A stretch of 64,000 bases of DNA from Amaurobius ferox (Eukaryota > Arthropoda > Arachnida > Araneae > Amaurobiidae). The stretch is from positions 123,993,649 through 124,057,648 of the forward strand of contig OX578140.1 of assembly GCA_951213105.1 (NCBI GenBank). The letters run 5' to 3'. The position numbers were made by a program, and so were the translations under genes. Below the pieces are notes generated by a model, which did not search any database, had not been told where the DNA came from, and saw only the letters and a program-made list of their open reading frames with translations. Shown piece by piece: positions 22,356 to 33,297 of the stretch; position 1 is the stretch's first letter, and the number at the start of each line of letters is the position of its first letter.

Positions 22356-23480
22356 CACTAAACGTACGGAGACTTAATATATACCTATTAGTGCTGTAAC
22401 CAATCAAATGACTGGTTTTTAGATAAAAACTTTATTTTTACTGATTGAATACAGGTAACATTAATTTTAGTAAGGAAATATTAAACAAACTTTAAGGTAA
22501 TAGACTCCATTGGGTTCCTAAAACTCGATTTGCTTCTTCTATTGTGTATGTTCTTACATGTTTCATAATACGGTGGTCAATTATCAACGAAAATGAAGCC
22601 TTCACTTTACCCTGTATAATATTATGTTTTCGTATATCTCGTTGGACCAGATTCTTCCCTGAAAATGTTATAAAGTGCAGCTCTATACCAGATGTAGCAT
22701 CTATTTGCATTTCTTCCCAAACAGTGCCATCAATCGAAATATACTGCTCATATTTTCATTCTCATCTTCTGAAATTGAGAGCAATCTCATTCTTTTCCGT
22801 CTTCTACGAATTATATTCACAAAATTCTCCTCTTCATCGTCCGTATCTGTAAGGCTCACACTCAGTGTCTGATAGATCATTATCATTTTCAAATAATATA
22901 TCTTCACTTTCAGAAAGTTCACCTTCATCGATTTCCGAAAAATCTTCGCCTATGTTATTTATTTCTTCTAAGAACTTGGTGTGTCTTGAACGTTTCGACA
23001 TTTTTTCAGGGTGAAGATTAGGAATGGAGTAACGCTGTAAAAACAAAATATAAACTAACTAGTAATACTTTTTAGTTTTCGTCACCTTTTCTTGAAACTT
23101 GAAATTTTACGAACTTTATTGAAGATTTAATGCACAGTTATTTTAAATTGAACTTCAGCAGTCTTTGTAGAACTTCAACAGTCTTTGTAGAAATGTGCAG
23201 GAAACTGATGAAAAAATATGGAATATGACTGTACATCATATTTTTTGACCTGATAACCTTATAAGAAAATAAATTTTTCTCCCGGTCAAATAACCAGTCG
23301 GTGTATATAACGGTTGATTATATATCTTTTCATATAAACACAAGAAGAAGAAAAATAAATATTGAAAAATTGATGGCATACATTTAATAGAAAAAGTCAT
23401 GAAGTTAAGGGAGAAAAAGCGATAACATTATATGCGGATTTTCAATCAAAAGTTTACAACCGGTCTTGGTAAGTTTAGTG
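22356..23480 (-). mobile_element. piggyBac element, internally deleted
   Basis: The ends are CACTAAACGTAC... and ...GTTTAGTG as inverted repeats (8 bp perfect, more with mismatches), each flanked by TTAA (22352-22355 and 23481-23484), the piggyBac target. At 1125 bp it is about half the family's usual length. It retains only the N-terminal part of a transposase on the minus strand; the catalytic core is missing. CTGGTT/AACCAG-type words lie near both ends as possible subterminal repeats. Confidence 0.85.
22492..23001 (-). pseudogene. piggyBac transposase N-terminal remnant
   Basis: Reading right to left, a frame starts MSKRSRHTKF (ATG at about 23001) and runs through an acidic Ser/Asp/Glu segment typical of piggyBac N-termini. 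It then shifts frame twice (near 22860 and 22720). The last section, ending at 22492, has HNIIQGKVKASFSLIIDH and TIEEANRVLGTQW, which resembles the conserved start of the piggyBac transposase domain (DDE_Tnp_1_7 type). The aspartates of the catalytic core are absent because the element is deleted after this point. Frameshifts and truncation make it non-functional. Family assignment rests on the motif pattern together with the TTAA ends. Confidence 0.75.
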
Positions 23481-23484
23481 TTAA

Positions 23485-24177
23485 GGGCCTGGGCAGCCCA
23501 GTGGTTATGACGAGAGGATGGTAGGAGCAAGATCTGTATTTTATTCTATCGCGTCTATGAGGACACTAATCGGTGTACGCGGAGTATAGGTGCACTCTGG
23601 TATGGTGGAAAATGGTCCACGCTTTGGCTGCTATATATGCGAATATGCCTGGCTATTGAAAAGAAAAAAATCATCAACTTTTTGTAAGATAACGTAGAGT
23701 GCATGGAGATTAAGCGGAGGAGTTTAAAGTCTATGTCGGAAAAACGCCAAAATTGTTTGAGACAATAATTCAGGTGGCGCTGGGGTAAGATAAATGAATG
23801 TATTTCTATGGCGAAAGACTAGTATCGAATTAAATAATATTTATTTAAACTGATAATTATGCAAAAATAAAATATGAGTGATATGAGTGAATATGATTAT
23901 GAGTGCAAATTATGAGTGCAAATGATGACTTGAATAATAAAGAACATAAAAATCTCTAAAATCTACCTGAAAGGGACGTTCATTAAATTTTGGAACATGC
24001 TCCCATTGTAAATAATATCATTCATGGACTACTTTCGCGCCTGTTATGCATTCGTCAGTATGGAATAAGCAGTTATCTATAATAGTGGGTTTTGCTATAT
24101 GACGCAATTTTGCAAACTTCTATGGGAATTAACACTTTTAGTCCTTCTCCGTAGCCTGCATCAAATTCAGATACAAA
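23485..24177. other. Possible old SINE-like fragment and spacer
   Basis: About 23487-23660 has a tRNA-like opening (GGGCAGCCCAGTGGTTATGA) and GTGTACGCGGAGTATAGGTG, which recalls the SINE body, but it is too diverged to be sure. The remainder shows nothing. Confidence 0.35.
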
Positions 24178-24477
24178 TTAGTTAAATGTTGTACAGATAA
24201 AAAATATCGCAATCAAAATGATGAAAGTGGCAAGAAAATCTGCTGCAGTGGAGATGATTTTAGAGCTTCCTGTTCCGAAGTGGTTATCTAGAAACCAAAT
24301 TTTAGCAAACATACATACGTTTAATAGAAAAATTATTAAATTTACATATGCGTAACCACAGAATTCTTTTTGCATACAAAATGCATGTTCCCAATCATCA
24401 ATAATAACACTTAGTGCAGGCAAAGTCCATAATAAATTTTTAATTTCCCATACTATAGAATATAGTATAAAAGAAGT
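24178..24477 (-). other. Possible membrane-protein exon or relic, unrecognised
   Basis: A minus-strand frame stays open from about 24477 to the stop at 24178. It has no ATG near its start; the first usable one is internal (CMQKEF region). It shows two hydrophobic stretches (NLIIFLLNVCMFAKIWF and FLATFIILIAIFFIC) separated by about 20 residues, as in multi-pass membrane proteins. I do not recognise a family. It could be one exon of a receptor-like gene, a relic, or chance. Confidence 0.25.
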
Positions 24478-25139
24478 ACAGTTTTCACGTAAAACTTCGA
24501 TTTCTAGATTTTAATGCATATATATATTTTAGGACTTTCTGAACACGCTTTGACAATTTTTAGAGCGAAATCCGTCTGTCTGTCATCAGTACGTGCTCGA
24601 TTTCTTGTGTAAGCTGCTCAAAATCATTGGATTTTCCTATAACTTTTATCCAGATTTGTTAATATAAAACATGGAACTAGATTTTTTTGAAATTCGAGTG
24701 CAAACTTCGAAAGTTACTCGAAATTTCATATATTTTTTAGCATGGCAGCATAGAACAAAATTTGACATAATTATGCACAAAAGATTTTTTTTTATGATCC
24801 AATGATCACGAATCTAAACAGTTTCAATTATTGTAGTGAAAAATAGCCGCGATATAATTTTTGTAGTAGTGATGTCGTTAGCCACCTGGATGGGGGGGGG
24901 GGGGGGGGTGCAAGTTACCCTCTGAGGGGGTATATTGTCAAACTTGGTAGAATCAGTCGAAAGATTTTTTTCAAACCCTTTTAAATGAAGGATAACGTGC
25001 TATAATTGTGACAATTTGGACAAATGATATAGATTTTTAAAAGATTTTCTCGCAAAATTTGCGGATAAAAAGCCACAAGCTATTTAAAAACAGATTCTGG
25101 TATGGGAGAGTTGAGTTGAGCTGCACTGCAGTTAATTTT
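24478..25139. other. Non-coding spacer with G homopolymer
   Basis: No gene seen. A run of about 18 G lies near 24892-24908. Confidence 0.5.
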
Positions 25140-25560
25140 TTTTTATGAAATTAGTAATTAAAGAAATTGTTATTTAAGGTCGTGTGAAAAATGAATATCT
25201 TGACTATTATGTGCGTAACAACGGATTTAATGAATGAAATAATATACGAAATAAATAAAAAGGAGTTTACGATCCTATGGAAAATGAATTTATTAGTTAT
25301 TATGTGCAATAAAATAGATTTTAAAGTATAAAACTTACGAAATAAAGAAAAAGTAATTTAAGGTCTATGTAACTTAGTTAATAGGCACAATAAAAAGTAC
25401 TTTAATGTAAAAGATTACTAAATAACGGGTTTAAACGAACAGAAATTACGAAATAAAGAAAAACGTAATATAAGGTCGTATGGAAAGTAATATACTGTTG
25501 TCCACAGAAGATTTTGTACAATGTAACAAATTACAAATATGATTAAAAATGTATAAAATA
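25140..25560 (+). repeat. Degenerate tandem repeat, about 90-120 bp unit
   Basis: About four diverged units, each with ACGAAATAAA followed by AAAAA, then GTAATTTAAGGTC and ATGGAAA (starts near 25150, 25247, 25337, 25449). Not coding. Confidence 0.55.
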
Positions 25561-25659
25561 TTTTTCATTTACATGTGCGCATAAATGATAAAGTTGATTT
25601 CAATCGTTTTATTACAGTTATTTTAACACATTAAAATTTGTTTCTATGTGTAAATAGTG

Positions 25660-26055
25660 AATATTTCAGTTTTCTCAAACTATCTGTTACCACTTGAAAA
25701 TTCGTCCATCACTGCAGAGTGCGTGTTGTTTACATTGACGTTAAATTAGCGATCATATGATTGAGAATAGACGTGATTAAAATAAAATTTAAATGTTGCG
25801 GGTTATTTCCTCGTTCTTTATGATTATACATTCTATTTTCATGTCATATTTGATGTGTTCTACAAGATGGTCTTGGAGATAACGGTAGGCTCATAAATAA
25901 GGGACGCAAACTTCCAAAAGTGATTAGTCATTCAGCGACAAGCAGTTGTCACTTCTGTTAGATTTAGTGACATGTTTTCCACTTTGCATATGTTTAAGTC
26001 GCAAAGAAAAGGAAATATGTTGCTTTTACTTGATCTTGCCTTTGTTGTACAGGGT
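25660..26055 (+). repeat. Dispersed repeat J, copy 1
   Basis: Parallels 29370-29785 over most of its length (CATCACTGCAGAGTGCGTGT, CACTTTGCATATGTTT, AAGTCGCAAAGAAA). No ends or coding sequence can be defined. 26056-26403 downstream holds nothing recognisable. Confidence 0.6.
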
Positions 26056-26403
26056 GTTTTTCGACACAGCTGACCTTGCTTTTCAAGCTTCAGCAATTGG
26101 TTTTGTTCACATATTTCCAGTTTGAAAATTTGCTAAAATCAAATGCGAAATTTTGCTATGTCTCTTAATCAGTGCGTGGAATTTTCATGAAAATAGGGAT
26201 CTAAATGTGTTAGGGTCCTTGAACAAAAAAAGTCCAATTAAAAGAATTCTCGCTGTACAGTAACTAAAAATTTTGAAATTTTGTTTGCAGCGTGTTACTT
26301 TAAAGAGCTTGAAAAAAATCTTTTGATTGATACCATACTAGACAATGCACCTCCTGAGGGGGAAGGGGGACTTGTCCTGGAGGGGACTAATGCCGTCACG
26401 AAC

Positions 26404-27353
26404 AAAAAAATCTGATGTGGGCAACACATGACTTTCCTTGTATAATGAAATGAATTTACTACTTTTACAGTAAAATAAATAAGTTTTTCTTCTAGTAGAT
26501 ACTAATATCCTTTCCAAGATATTGAATTTTCGACAATTAGTCGTCATTTTTATTGATTTATCGTCATTTTTATCCATTTGGTGAGATTTTCGTTAATTTT
26601 GCAACATTTCAAAAAGTCGCCAAGTTGGCAACATTCCACCAATTTCGTCGCCAAAATCTCGCCAAGCGTTATGGACGAAGAAATAAGTTATTCTTACAGC
26701 AGATAAATTGGCGTTCAAATGCAAAAGTATTACTCAAAGTATCTTTTTTCATGAATGGAACGAGCTAGATCCACGAGAATGATGTCACCCAATTTATCGC
26801 ATGATATTATATATGAAAAGTCAACATGTTTCTCAATAGGAAATATTTTTTGTTCTATTTTATATGACTTTTTGATAATTTTTTTGAAAAATGTGCAATA
26901 TCTCGAGAACGGTTCATGTTAGCGTTCTAAAATTTATGTCAATCGTTTTCTAATGAAAAATTACATAAGAAATGTCTATTTGCGTAACTTTATTATTGGT
27001 TTTGATTTTTTGACAATTTTTTCAAAATTTCATTCGAAAATTTAGGGGGGTTCTGAACATTCGATTGCGTATAAAAACAATAGGCTTCCAGTGTTTATAG
27101 ATTGTGATTTTTGTACCAAATTTGGTTCGAATCGGTCCATTCGTTCGTCAGTTATCGTCTCCAAAGTCCCACTGACACACACACACACATACTTTCACAC
27201 ACACACACACACACACACAGACATCACTTCAAAAATGTTTGATTCGTGATCAGGGATGCTTGAAACGTGCTCTCCCGTCGAAAACTCGAATTTGAATTTT
27301 CGACCCCGTCACAATACTTTCCTTATACATTATGTATATAAGGAAAGTAAAAA
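26404..27353 (-). mobile_element. HINE-B, intact reverse copy
   Basis: Plus-strand start AAAAAAATCTGATGTGGGCA with the 3' hairpin inverted, and end CTTATACATTATGTATATAA then GGAAAGTAAAAA. A (CA)n tract lies near 27177-27220. Structure and length match 19858-20836 in mirror image. Confidence 0.7.
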
Positions 27354-27752
27354 TTGTATTGGAGGTTTACAGTGATAATTCAAACTATGAAGTCTCGTTA
27401 TAATTGCGATATAAATAAACTCTTTTATGGATCATTATGTAAAATTTTGTCCTACGCTTAAATGTTAAAGAAATGTAAAATTTCGAGTAAATATCGAAGT
27501 TTTTGCTTGAAATTAAAACAAAATTCTATTTGGTTCTAGATTTTTTGATCACAGAAGCGGATATAAAGCCTCGTGAAAATTCATTAATATCTGTGGCCGC
27601 TATCGTGTACATCGACCACAGATATACAGACAGACAGATATCACTCTAAAAATAGTCGAAACGTGTTCAGGAGGTCTTAAAACATATGTTGGCATCCAAA
27701 TATCGAATTCGAAAATTTTCGTGAAAACAATACTTTCTCTATATTATATGTG
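27354..27752. other. No feature seen
   Basis: AT-rich, with a tract near 27620-27640 of alternating CAGA. No gene. Confidence 0.4.
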
Positions 27753-28140
27753 TTGTTGTTGTTGAGACCCAGACCGTCCGACCTACCAGTAAGGTGTAAG
27801 GTAACCGTTTGGACGGCCGGGAAGTGCCACTCAATTTAGACCGGAACCCAGTGGGGTAGGCATCCACAGGAACCGTACCCTCCTTCCCCTACCACCAACC
27901 TCTCGGAAGGACTTACGGACCCACATGTTTAACGTGATCGTACTCCGCATGAACACGGCGGCAGTTGTGGCAGCGTGCAAATTCAGCGTGCAAACCACCG
28001 GGCTACCGCGGCCGAAATGTGCCAACAGCACGCGGAGTTCCCAGGTGGTCACCCACCTAAATACTAACCGCGCCCGATGCTGCTTGACTTCGGTGATCTA
28101 GCAAGAACCGGTGTTTTCAGCACGGTCGAGCCGCTGGCTG
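27753..28140 (-). mobile_element. Composite SINE: 5S rRNA-derived head plus tRNA-type SINE body
   Basis: Read on the minus strand, the element starts with a 5S rRNA-like segment (28137 to 28021). It continues with the GCGGTAGCCCGGTGG tRNA-type SINE used elsewhere in the window and ends in (CAA)n at 27753. It is flanked by an 11-bp perfect duplication TATTATATGTG (27742-27752 and 28141-28151), so the 388-bp composite moved as one unit. The B-box region of its tRNA part has decayed, so the 5S internal promoter may have replaced it. Confidence 0.85.
28021..28137 (-). other. 5S rRNA-derived SINE head
   Basis: On the minus strand the sequence follows metazoan 5S rRNA: GATCACCGAAGTCAAGCAGC, then CGGGCGCGGTTAGTATTTAG, GTGGGTGACCACCTGGGAA and a GCTGTTGGC end. 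It covers most of the 118-nt gene but carries changes (AAAACACCGGTTCTTGCTAG) and is fused to a SINE body, so it is a promoter module, not a working rRNA gene. Confidence 0.85.
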
Positions 28141-28394
28141 TATTATATGTGTGAGAAAGTAACAAGAAACCTGGTGTAATTATCTGCAATAGTCGTCTTT
28201 TTGAAATATCGGAATTTTTCGTCCTACAAATCCGGGGTTAACTTCAAATAAAATTGCGCAGACATGTTTCAAGCGAATTCTGGTTTTAATTTGCAGCCCT
28301 CGCAGCACGAGTTAAAGTCAAGAGAAAACCTAATTCCAATTTTCTAATTGCGGCTTACTTTGCTAATATTTCACATTTATACTATTGTAAATAT

Positions 28395-29352
28395 CTTCCT
28401 GAATATTGTAGCTAATAACACAGTTGTAAAGTGTTTATGACTTCGTTCATTCTGTCTGTCCGTTCATACGATAACTGCGGTAAAAATGACTTTATCAAAA
28501 TGAAATGTTAGTATGTTGTTGAGACGGTCTGTGGGACATACGGGAATAAAAATGAATAATATCACCCAATTAGTTACATATTTAACCCGGGTTGAAGATA
28601 TGAAATACATTGAACCCCAGGGAACCTCATTTTTCAAACATTTTTTAAGCGAAGTTAAAATTCACAAATTGTTTCGAAACATTTAGAAAATATTTAAATT
28701 ATCACATAAAATGTGTAAAAGAAATTTCAGAAAAATACGTAAGGAAGATTTTTAATTAAAAATTGAAATAATAATTGCACTCATATTATATAAAAAGATC
28801 ACGTAACACATTTCAAAATAAAACATGGCATTCATTTTTTTCATCCGTGTAAAAATCGTGATGTTTAAAGATCATTTACATTTATATTTAGTGTTGCATC
28901 TGTCCTAAAACCGCTAAATTTTTCGTATTATCTGTTTATCTACATTCTGTGCCAACGCAATTACAATATTTTTTATTTCAAATGATCACTAAATTTTGAT
29001 TAATCGTACAATGAAGAATTCCAGAATGAAAACAAATCAAACGATTATAAGATGAGTTACATACGAAGTGCTGAATAATTTTCAGGCATAATTATTTAGG
29101 TCTGGAGTCTGAAATATAAATGATATGAGTGAAATTATCATTGATTTTACATTGAGAAGCAGATGATTTACAGTATTGCCTTTTTTAAAGAAGTTTTAAG
29201 TTTCCACGTGTAATAAATTATTGCAGTACTGTGATAATTTAAAAATATCGGTGCTGAAATATTGTATTTTAGAGATGTTTAAATAAAATTGAATTTCAGA
29301 TGGAAAATGTTTCATAATTAATGCTTTATGCATGATTGATCTTTCTTGTTTT
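28395..29352 (+). mobile_element. HINE-C copy
   Basis: Begins near AACACAGTTGTAAAGTGTTT with the CTGTCTGTC tract, runs through ACATTTATATTTAGTGTTGC and ends GGAAAATGTTTCATAATTAA and a hairpin around GCTTTATGCATGATTGATC. It aligns over nearly its full length with 51005-51975. Confidence 0.6.
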
Positions 29353-29369
29353 TACTTAACTATGACGAA

Positions 29370-29785
29370 ACATCCCGTATATTGAATCTTTGATTTTCTT
29401 AAACTCTCTGTTGTAACTTGTAAATTCATCCATGACAGCGCGTGTCTTTCATACTGAAGCTAAATTAGCTACTTTATGATTAAGAATATACGTGATTGAA
29501 ATAAAATTTACGAGGTTGCACATCATTTCCTGGTCTTTTACCCCATCATTAGTCATTCTACTATCTTGTTTGACAGATTTTACGTGTTATATAAGGTAAT
29601 ATCTTTAAGATAGTGGTATATTTACAAAGTGGCCGACGCTACTAAGTGATTAGTGTTTTAGCTACAGGCAGTTGTTACACCTGTTGGATCTAGCGCCATG
29701 TCTCTCACTTTGCATATGTTTTAAGTCGCAAAGAAATGGAAATGTTTTTTTACTCGATTTCGCCTTTGTTATACACATCCAAACG
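29370..29785 (+). repeat. Dispersed repeat J, copy 2
   Basis: Parallels 25660-26055 (GACAGCGCGTGTCTTTCATA, CACTTTGCATATGTTTTAAG, TCGCCTTTGTTATACA). Between 29786 and 30027 nothing else is recognised. Confidence 0.6.
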
Positions 29786-30027
29786 TCTGTAAATTTAAAG
29801 ATTTGGTACGATCAGCAGACTGGATTTGATTCTACACAGAGTACACTTAGACGACTAAACGTTGGGATCTTGTCCCAGTTGTTCAACGGTTAGAGCAGTG
29901 GTTATTACTTCTCCACATCCTCCTTTCTCACTTAAAAACAACAGAGGACCCACCGCACCGGGTGGCTGTAACTGATAACAAAAAAACATTTTTTGTAAAA
30001 CAGTTCACATTTCACTCTTCACATTAC

Positions 30028-30543
30028 TGTTAGGAACTTGTAAAATGCTCAGGAGTTTCTTCCCCCCCTCTCACTTTCGTCTTTTTGGAAGACCAGACGG
30101 AGAAAACAGCCGTACAAGCAACCTTCCCTATAACGTGAATATAGGGTTGTCGGATACTGAAGTTCAGAAGGGGGTTACTAGATTTGACAATTTATCGGCA
30201 ATTTGGCGACTTTTCGAAGGTTCGAGAAACACCTCGAAATAACCGATATTCTATGAAATTTGAGAGATTGCCAGAAGTTTCCCTAGAGAGTCTATAAAAG
30301 AAGTCATCATTCAGTTGCAGGTCAGTTGATGTGATACGAGCTACATTGGACTGTGATTTTGTCAATGTTTTCAGAGCAGTATCGGTTGTTTTATGAAATT
30401 GGTGGAGCATGTAAGTGCCGTTTGGTTGTATATTGTTCCTGTTTATGCTGGGTTCATAAATAAAAGTGTTAGGCATCCAGAAATTTTGACTCATACTTGT
30501 ACCCTGAGCGTACACCCACGATTCCAGAGGATACGCCATAACA
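30028..30543 (+). mobile_element. Solo LTR
   Basis: Starts TGTTAGGAAC and ends CATAACA, flanked by TTAC (30024-30027 and 30544-30547). A TATAAAAG box lies near 30293 and ATAAATAAAAG near 30457, in the order expected for promoter and polyadenylation signal. Related copies lie at 53997-54561 (same strand) and about 47740-48065 (opposite strand). No internal region is attached, so it is a solo LTR left by recombination. The 115-residue minus-strand frame inside it is not a gene. Confidence 0.7.
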
Positions 30544-30776
30544 TTACTAACAAATTTAATAGCAATATATAGAGTACTAGCAAATATAATATTTAATTTA
30601 AATTAAATACTCATAATTTTTATTACTAACATATTTTATTTTTTACATAAAATACAACTTTTATAATAAAAATTAAAAACCTATCTTTGGTATATGTTTG
30701 GATAAAATAAAAATAAATAGAAAGAATCATCGTAAACTAGAATTTAAAATTTACAAAAGTAGTTGAAGCAGTAAAT

Positions 30777-31095
30777 TCAATGAAACGGATGAGATTGCTC
30801 ATTTTGGCGTAATAAATTAAACCTTGGTTTAATTTTTGCCAGTGCAGATCTTATAGCGATTTCTACTCGTGTATTTCTAAGACGGAAGTGGCGTTTTATT
30901 TTTATGTGAATCATTGCCGAAAATGCTGATTCACATAAATAAGTTGTTGCAAATGATAAGAGAATTGCATTGACAATTCAGAGAGTAGTGGATATAATGT
31001 TTTCACATTATTCCAAAAAGTATTCAATGTTTACTTGTCAAACTCAATTTTAAGTTTTTTATCACCGCTAAATTTGAAAAATTCTTCTTTGCAGT
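30777..31095 (-). pseudogene. hAT-family (ZBED5-like) transposase C-terminal remnant
   Basis: The minus strand encodes the conserved C-terminal dimerisation region of hAT transposases: a segment with FWNNVKTLYPLLSELSMQ, then after a one-base shift LSFATTYLCESAFSAMIHIK, then a basic stretch, RSALAKIKPRF and a QSHPFH end with stop at 30777-30779. The pattern FATTYLCESAFS...IK...R...LR.AL..I is diagnostic for the ZBED5/SCAND3-type hAT-derived family. An in-frame stop near 31040 and the frameshift near 30962 disable it. No upstream catalytic domain was found. No ATG opens it. Confidence 0.85.
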
Positions 31096-31447
31096 TAGTT
31101 CAGTGGGAGATGTTTTGCATTTGCCATTTGTACATATTTAAGTTTTGTAATTTTGAGGAACTGAAAATGGTTTTTACTGTAGCGAAAATACTAGTTGATG
31201 CGATTTTTTTAAACTTGGTAGTTACGTCTCTTGAGGGTTACTCTGATACTGATTAGATTGTGGCATGATTTGGAAAAATATAACCGACTTTACTTTACGA
31301 AATGGCCGTAAAGATCCTGAAAACGTGAAAAAAAGGATTAAAATTGCTGATATATATTAATAAAATATCTGATCTTCATATAATTTTTGACAACACAGTG
31401 AAGAAGAGTAACCACGTGACTCTAGGATGAATCGCTCTCGAGATATT

Positions 31448-32199
31448 ATTTTTTTTACTTTCCCTGCAATACATGGTAATGTATAGGGAAAGTATTGGAA
31501 TCATGCCGAAAATTTCAACTCGAGTTTTCGACGGATCTACGCGTTTCGAGATCTCTAGAATGCAAAAATAACTATTTTTAGCGTGACATCTGTGTGTGTG
31601 TCTGTCTGTGCAGGTTTTGTATCCACTCTAACTAAGAAACTAATCGACCGAATTTCATAAAATTTGGTAGGTGAGTCACTTGTGGGCGAATCTGGTGCTG
31701 TTTTGGGTACGATTCGAGATAAAGGAACCCTCCTATTTTTGCGAAATGGTCCGCAAAAGCTTGTATCCACTCTACCTGAGAAACTAATGGACCGAATTTC
31801 ACAAAATTCGGTGGATAAGTCCCTTGTGGATTACCCTAGTGCTGATTAGATTTTGGTACGATTCGAAAAAATAACCTGTCTTTTTGTGCAAAATCCCGGC
31901 AAAAATCGTTGAAATCTAAAATAAGAAAACTACGTATGCTCAAATATATCCATTAAATGTTTGTTTTATACGTAATTTTTAACGATGAAAGGAATAAGAC
32001 CAACCCCATTACACTAGGGCTAGCCGTTCTGGAGGTATCTTAATTTTTTCATATTTTCTCTACGTCATCTTTGAAAATAAGTCCAGTTACCAAATGAGAA
32101 CGAAAATTGAATTAAAAGTGATTTAAATTTAATTAAAATAAAGTGAACGTGGATGTAAGTCTACAGGGAAAGTAGTGTGCTGCCCACATCAGATTTTTT
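31448..32199 (+). mobile_element. HINE-A copy
   Basis: Starts in a T run with ACTTTCCCTGCAATACATGG, has the mirrored AGGGAAAGT, and a GT tract near 31590. It ends TCTACAGGGAAAGTAGTGTG plus CTGCCCACATCAGATTTTTT. Two internal ATTTCATAAAATTTGGTAGG-type repeats are present. Between 32200 and 32399 there is one more decayed 3' end (GAGAAAGTCATGTGCTGCCT). Confidence 0.65.
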
Positions 32200-32399
32200 A
32201 TTTTGAAGAGTTGAAGACTTTAAAGTGCATGAAGTTGCCAAATGAAACGAACATGAATTTAAACTGTAAATTGGATGTAATATCAGGAAATTATCCACGT
32301 TATTTTCTGCAATTAAACTCAGTTTAACGCATTATGACATAAAAAATAAGAAATTGAATTTGAATTTGCAGAGAAAGTCATGTGCTGCCTATATCATAT

Positions 32400-33156
32400 A
32401 TTTTTACTTTCCCTGCAATACATGGTAATGTATAGGGAAAGTATTGGAATCATGTCGAAAATCACAACCCGAGTTTTCGACGGATCTACACGTTTCAAGA
32501 CCTCTAGAATACGAAAAACCATTTTTAGCGTGACGTCTGTGGCGTGTGTCTGTCTGTGTGTGCAGATCTTGTATCCACTCTAACTAAAAAACTAATGGAC
32601 CGAATTTCACAAAATTTTGTAGGTAAGCCACTTGTCAGCGAGTCTAGTGCTGATTAGTTTTGAGTACGATTTGGAATAAAAGAACAGGCCTTTTTTTGCG
32701 AAATGGCCCGCAGAAGCTTGCATCCACTCTAACTGAAAAACAAATGGACCGAATTTCACAAAATTCGGTAGATGAGTCAGTTGTGGGTTACCCTGGTGCT
32801 GATTAGATTTTGGTATGATTCGGAAAAAAATGACCTGCCTTTTTTTGCAAAATGGCCCACAAAAATCGTCCAAATCTAAACTAAAGAACTGGGTATACTC
32901 AAATATATCCATTAAATGCTGATTTAATACGTAATTTTTAACGACGAAAAGAATAAGACCAACCCATTACACCAGGACTAGCCGTTCTCGAGATATTTTA
33001 GTTTTTCGTACTTTCCCTACGCCACCTTTGGAAATAAGCCCGGTTACAGAATGAGAACGGAAATTGAATTAAAAGTGAAATAAATTTAATTAAAATAAAG
33101 AGAACGTTAATATAAGTCTGCAGGGAAAGTCATGTGCTGCTCACATCAGATTTTTT
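32400..33156 (+). mobile_element. HINE-A, best-preserved copy
   Basis: First bases after the T tract: ACTTTCCCTGCA. Last subterminal bases: TGCAGGGAAAGT, the perfect 12-bp inverse, followed by the hairpin (ATGTG-CTGCT-CACAT) and CAGATTTTTT. Same interior as 31448-32199. Confidence 0.7.
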
Positions 33157-33159
33157 ATA

Positions 33160-33297
33160 TTGTATTTGTCATGTAGAAAACATCGATTTTTTAAAAGGCA
33201 GTCAAAATTCAATATCCAGGGTCAGTTCTGGCACATCCTGGGATTCATTAGACCTGGCCCTTTAGCTTAAAATGGATTTTGAACTACTACAGACATA
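33160..33297 (+). repeat. Repeat F, left part (split by the palindromic element)
   Basis: Matches 57440-57590 (CAATATCCAGGGTCAGTTCT, TTAGACCTGGCCCTTTAGCT). It continues at 45384 (CATATAGCCATGCAGG, CATGCGGGGATCGGA), as in the uninterrupted copy. This proves that 33298-45383 is an insertion. Confidence 0.75.

Noticed and set aside
28021..28137. Genuine 5S rRNA gene
   Set aside because: It carries several changes, is fused to a SINE body and lies within one target duplication.
30192..30539. 115-codon minus-strand frame
   Set aside because: Lies wholly inside the solo LTR, antisense to its promoter, and is not kept open in the other copies.
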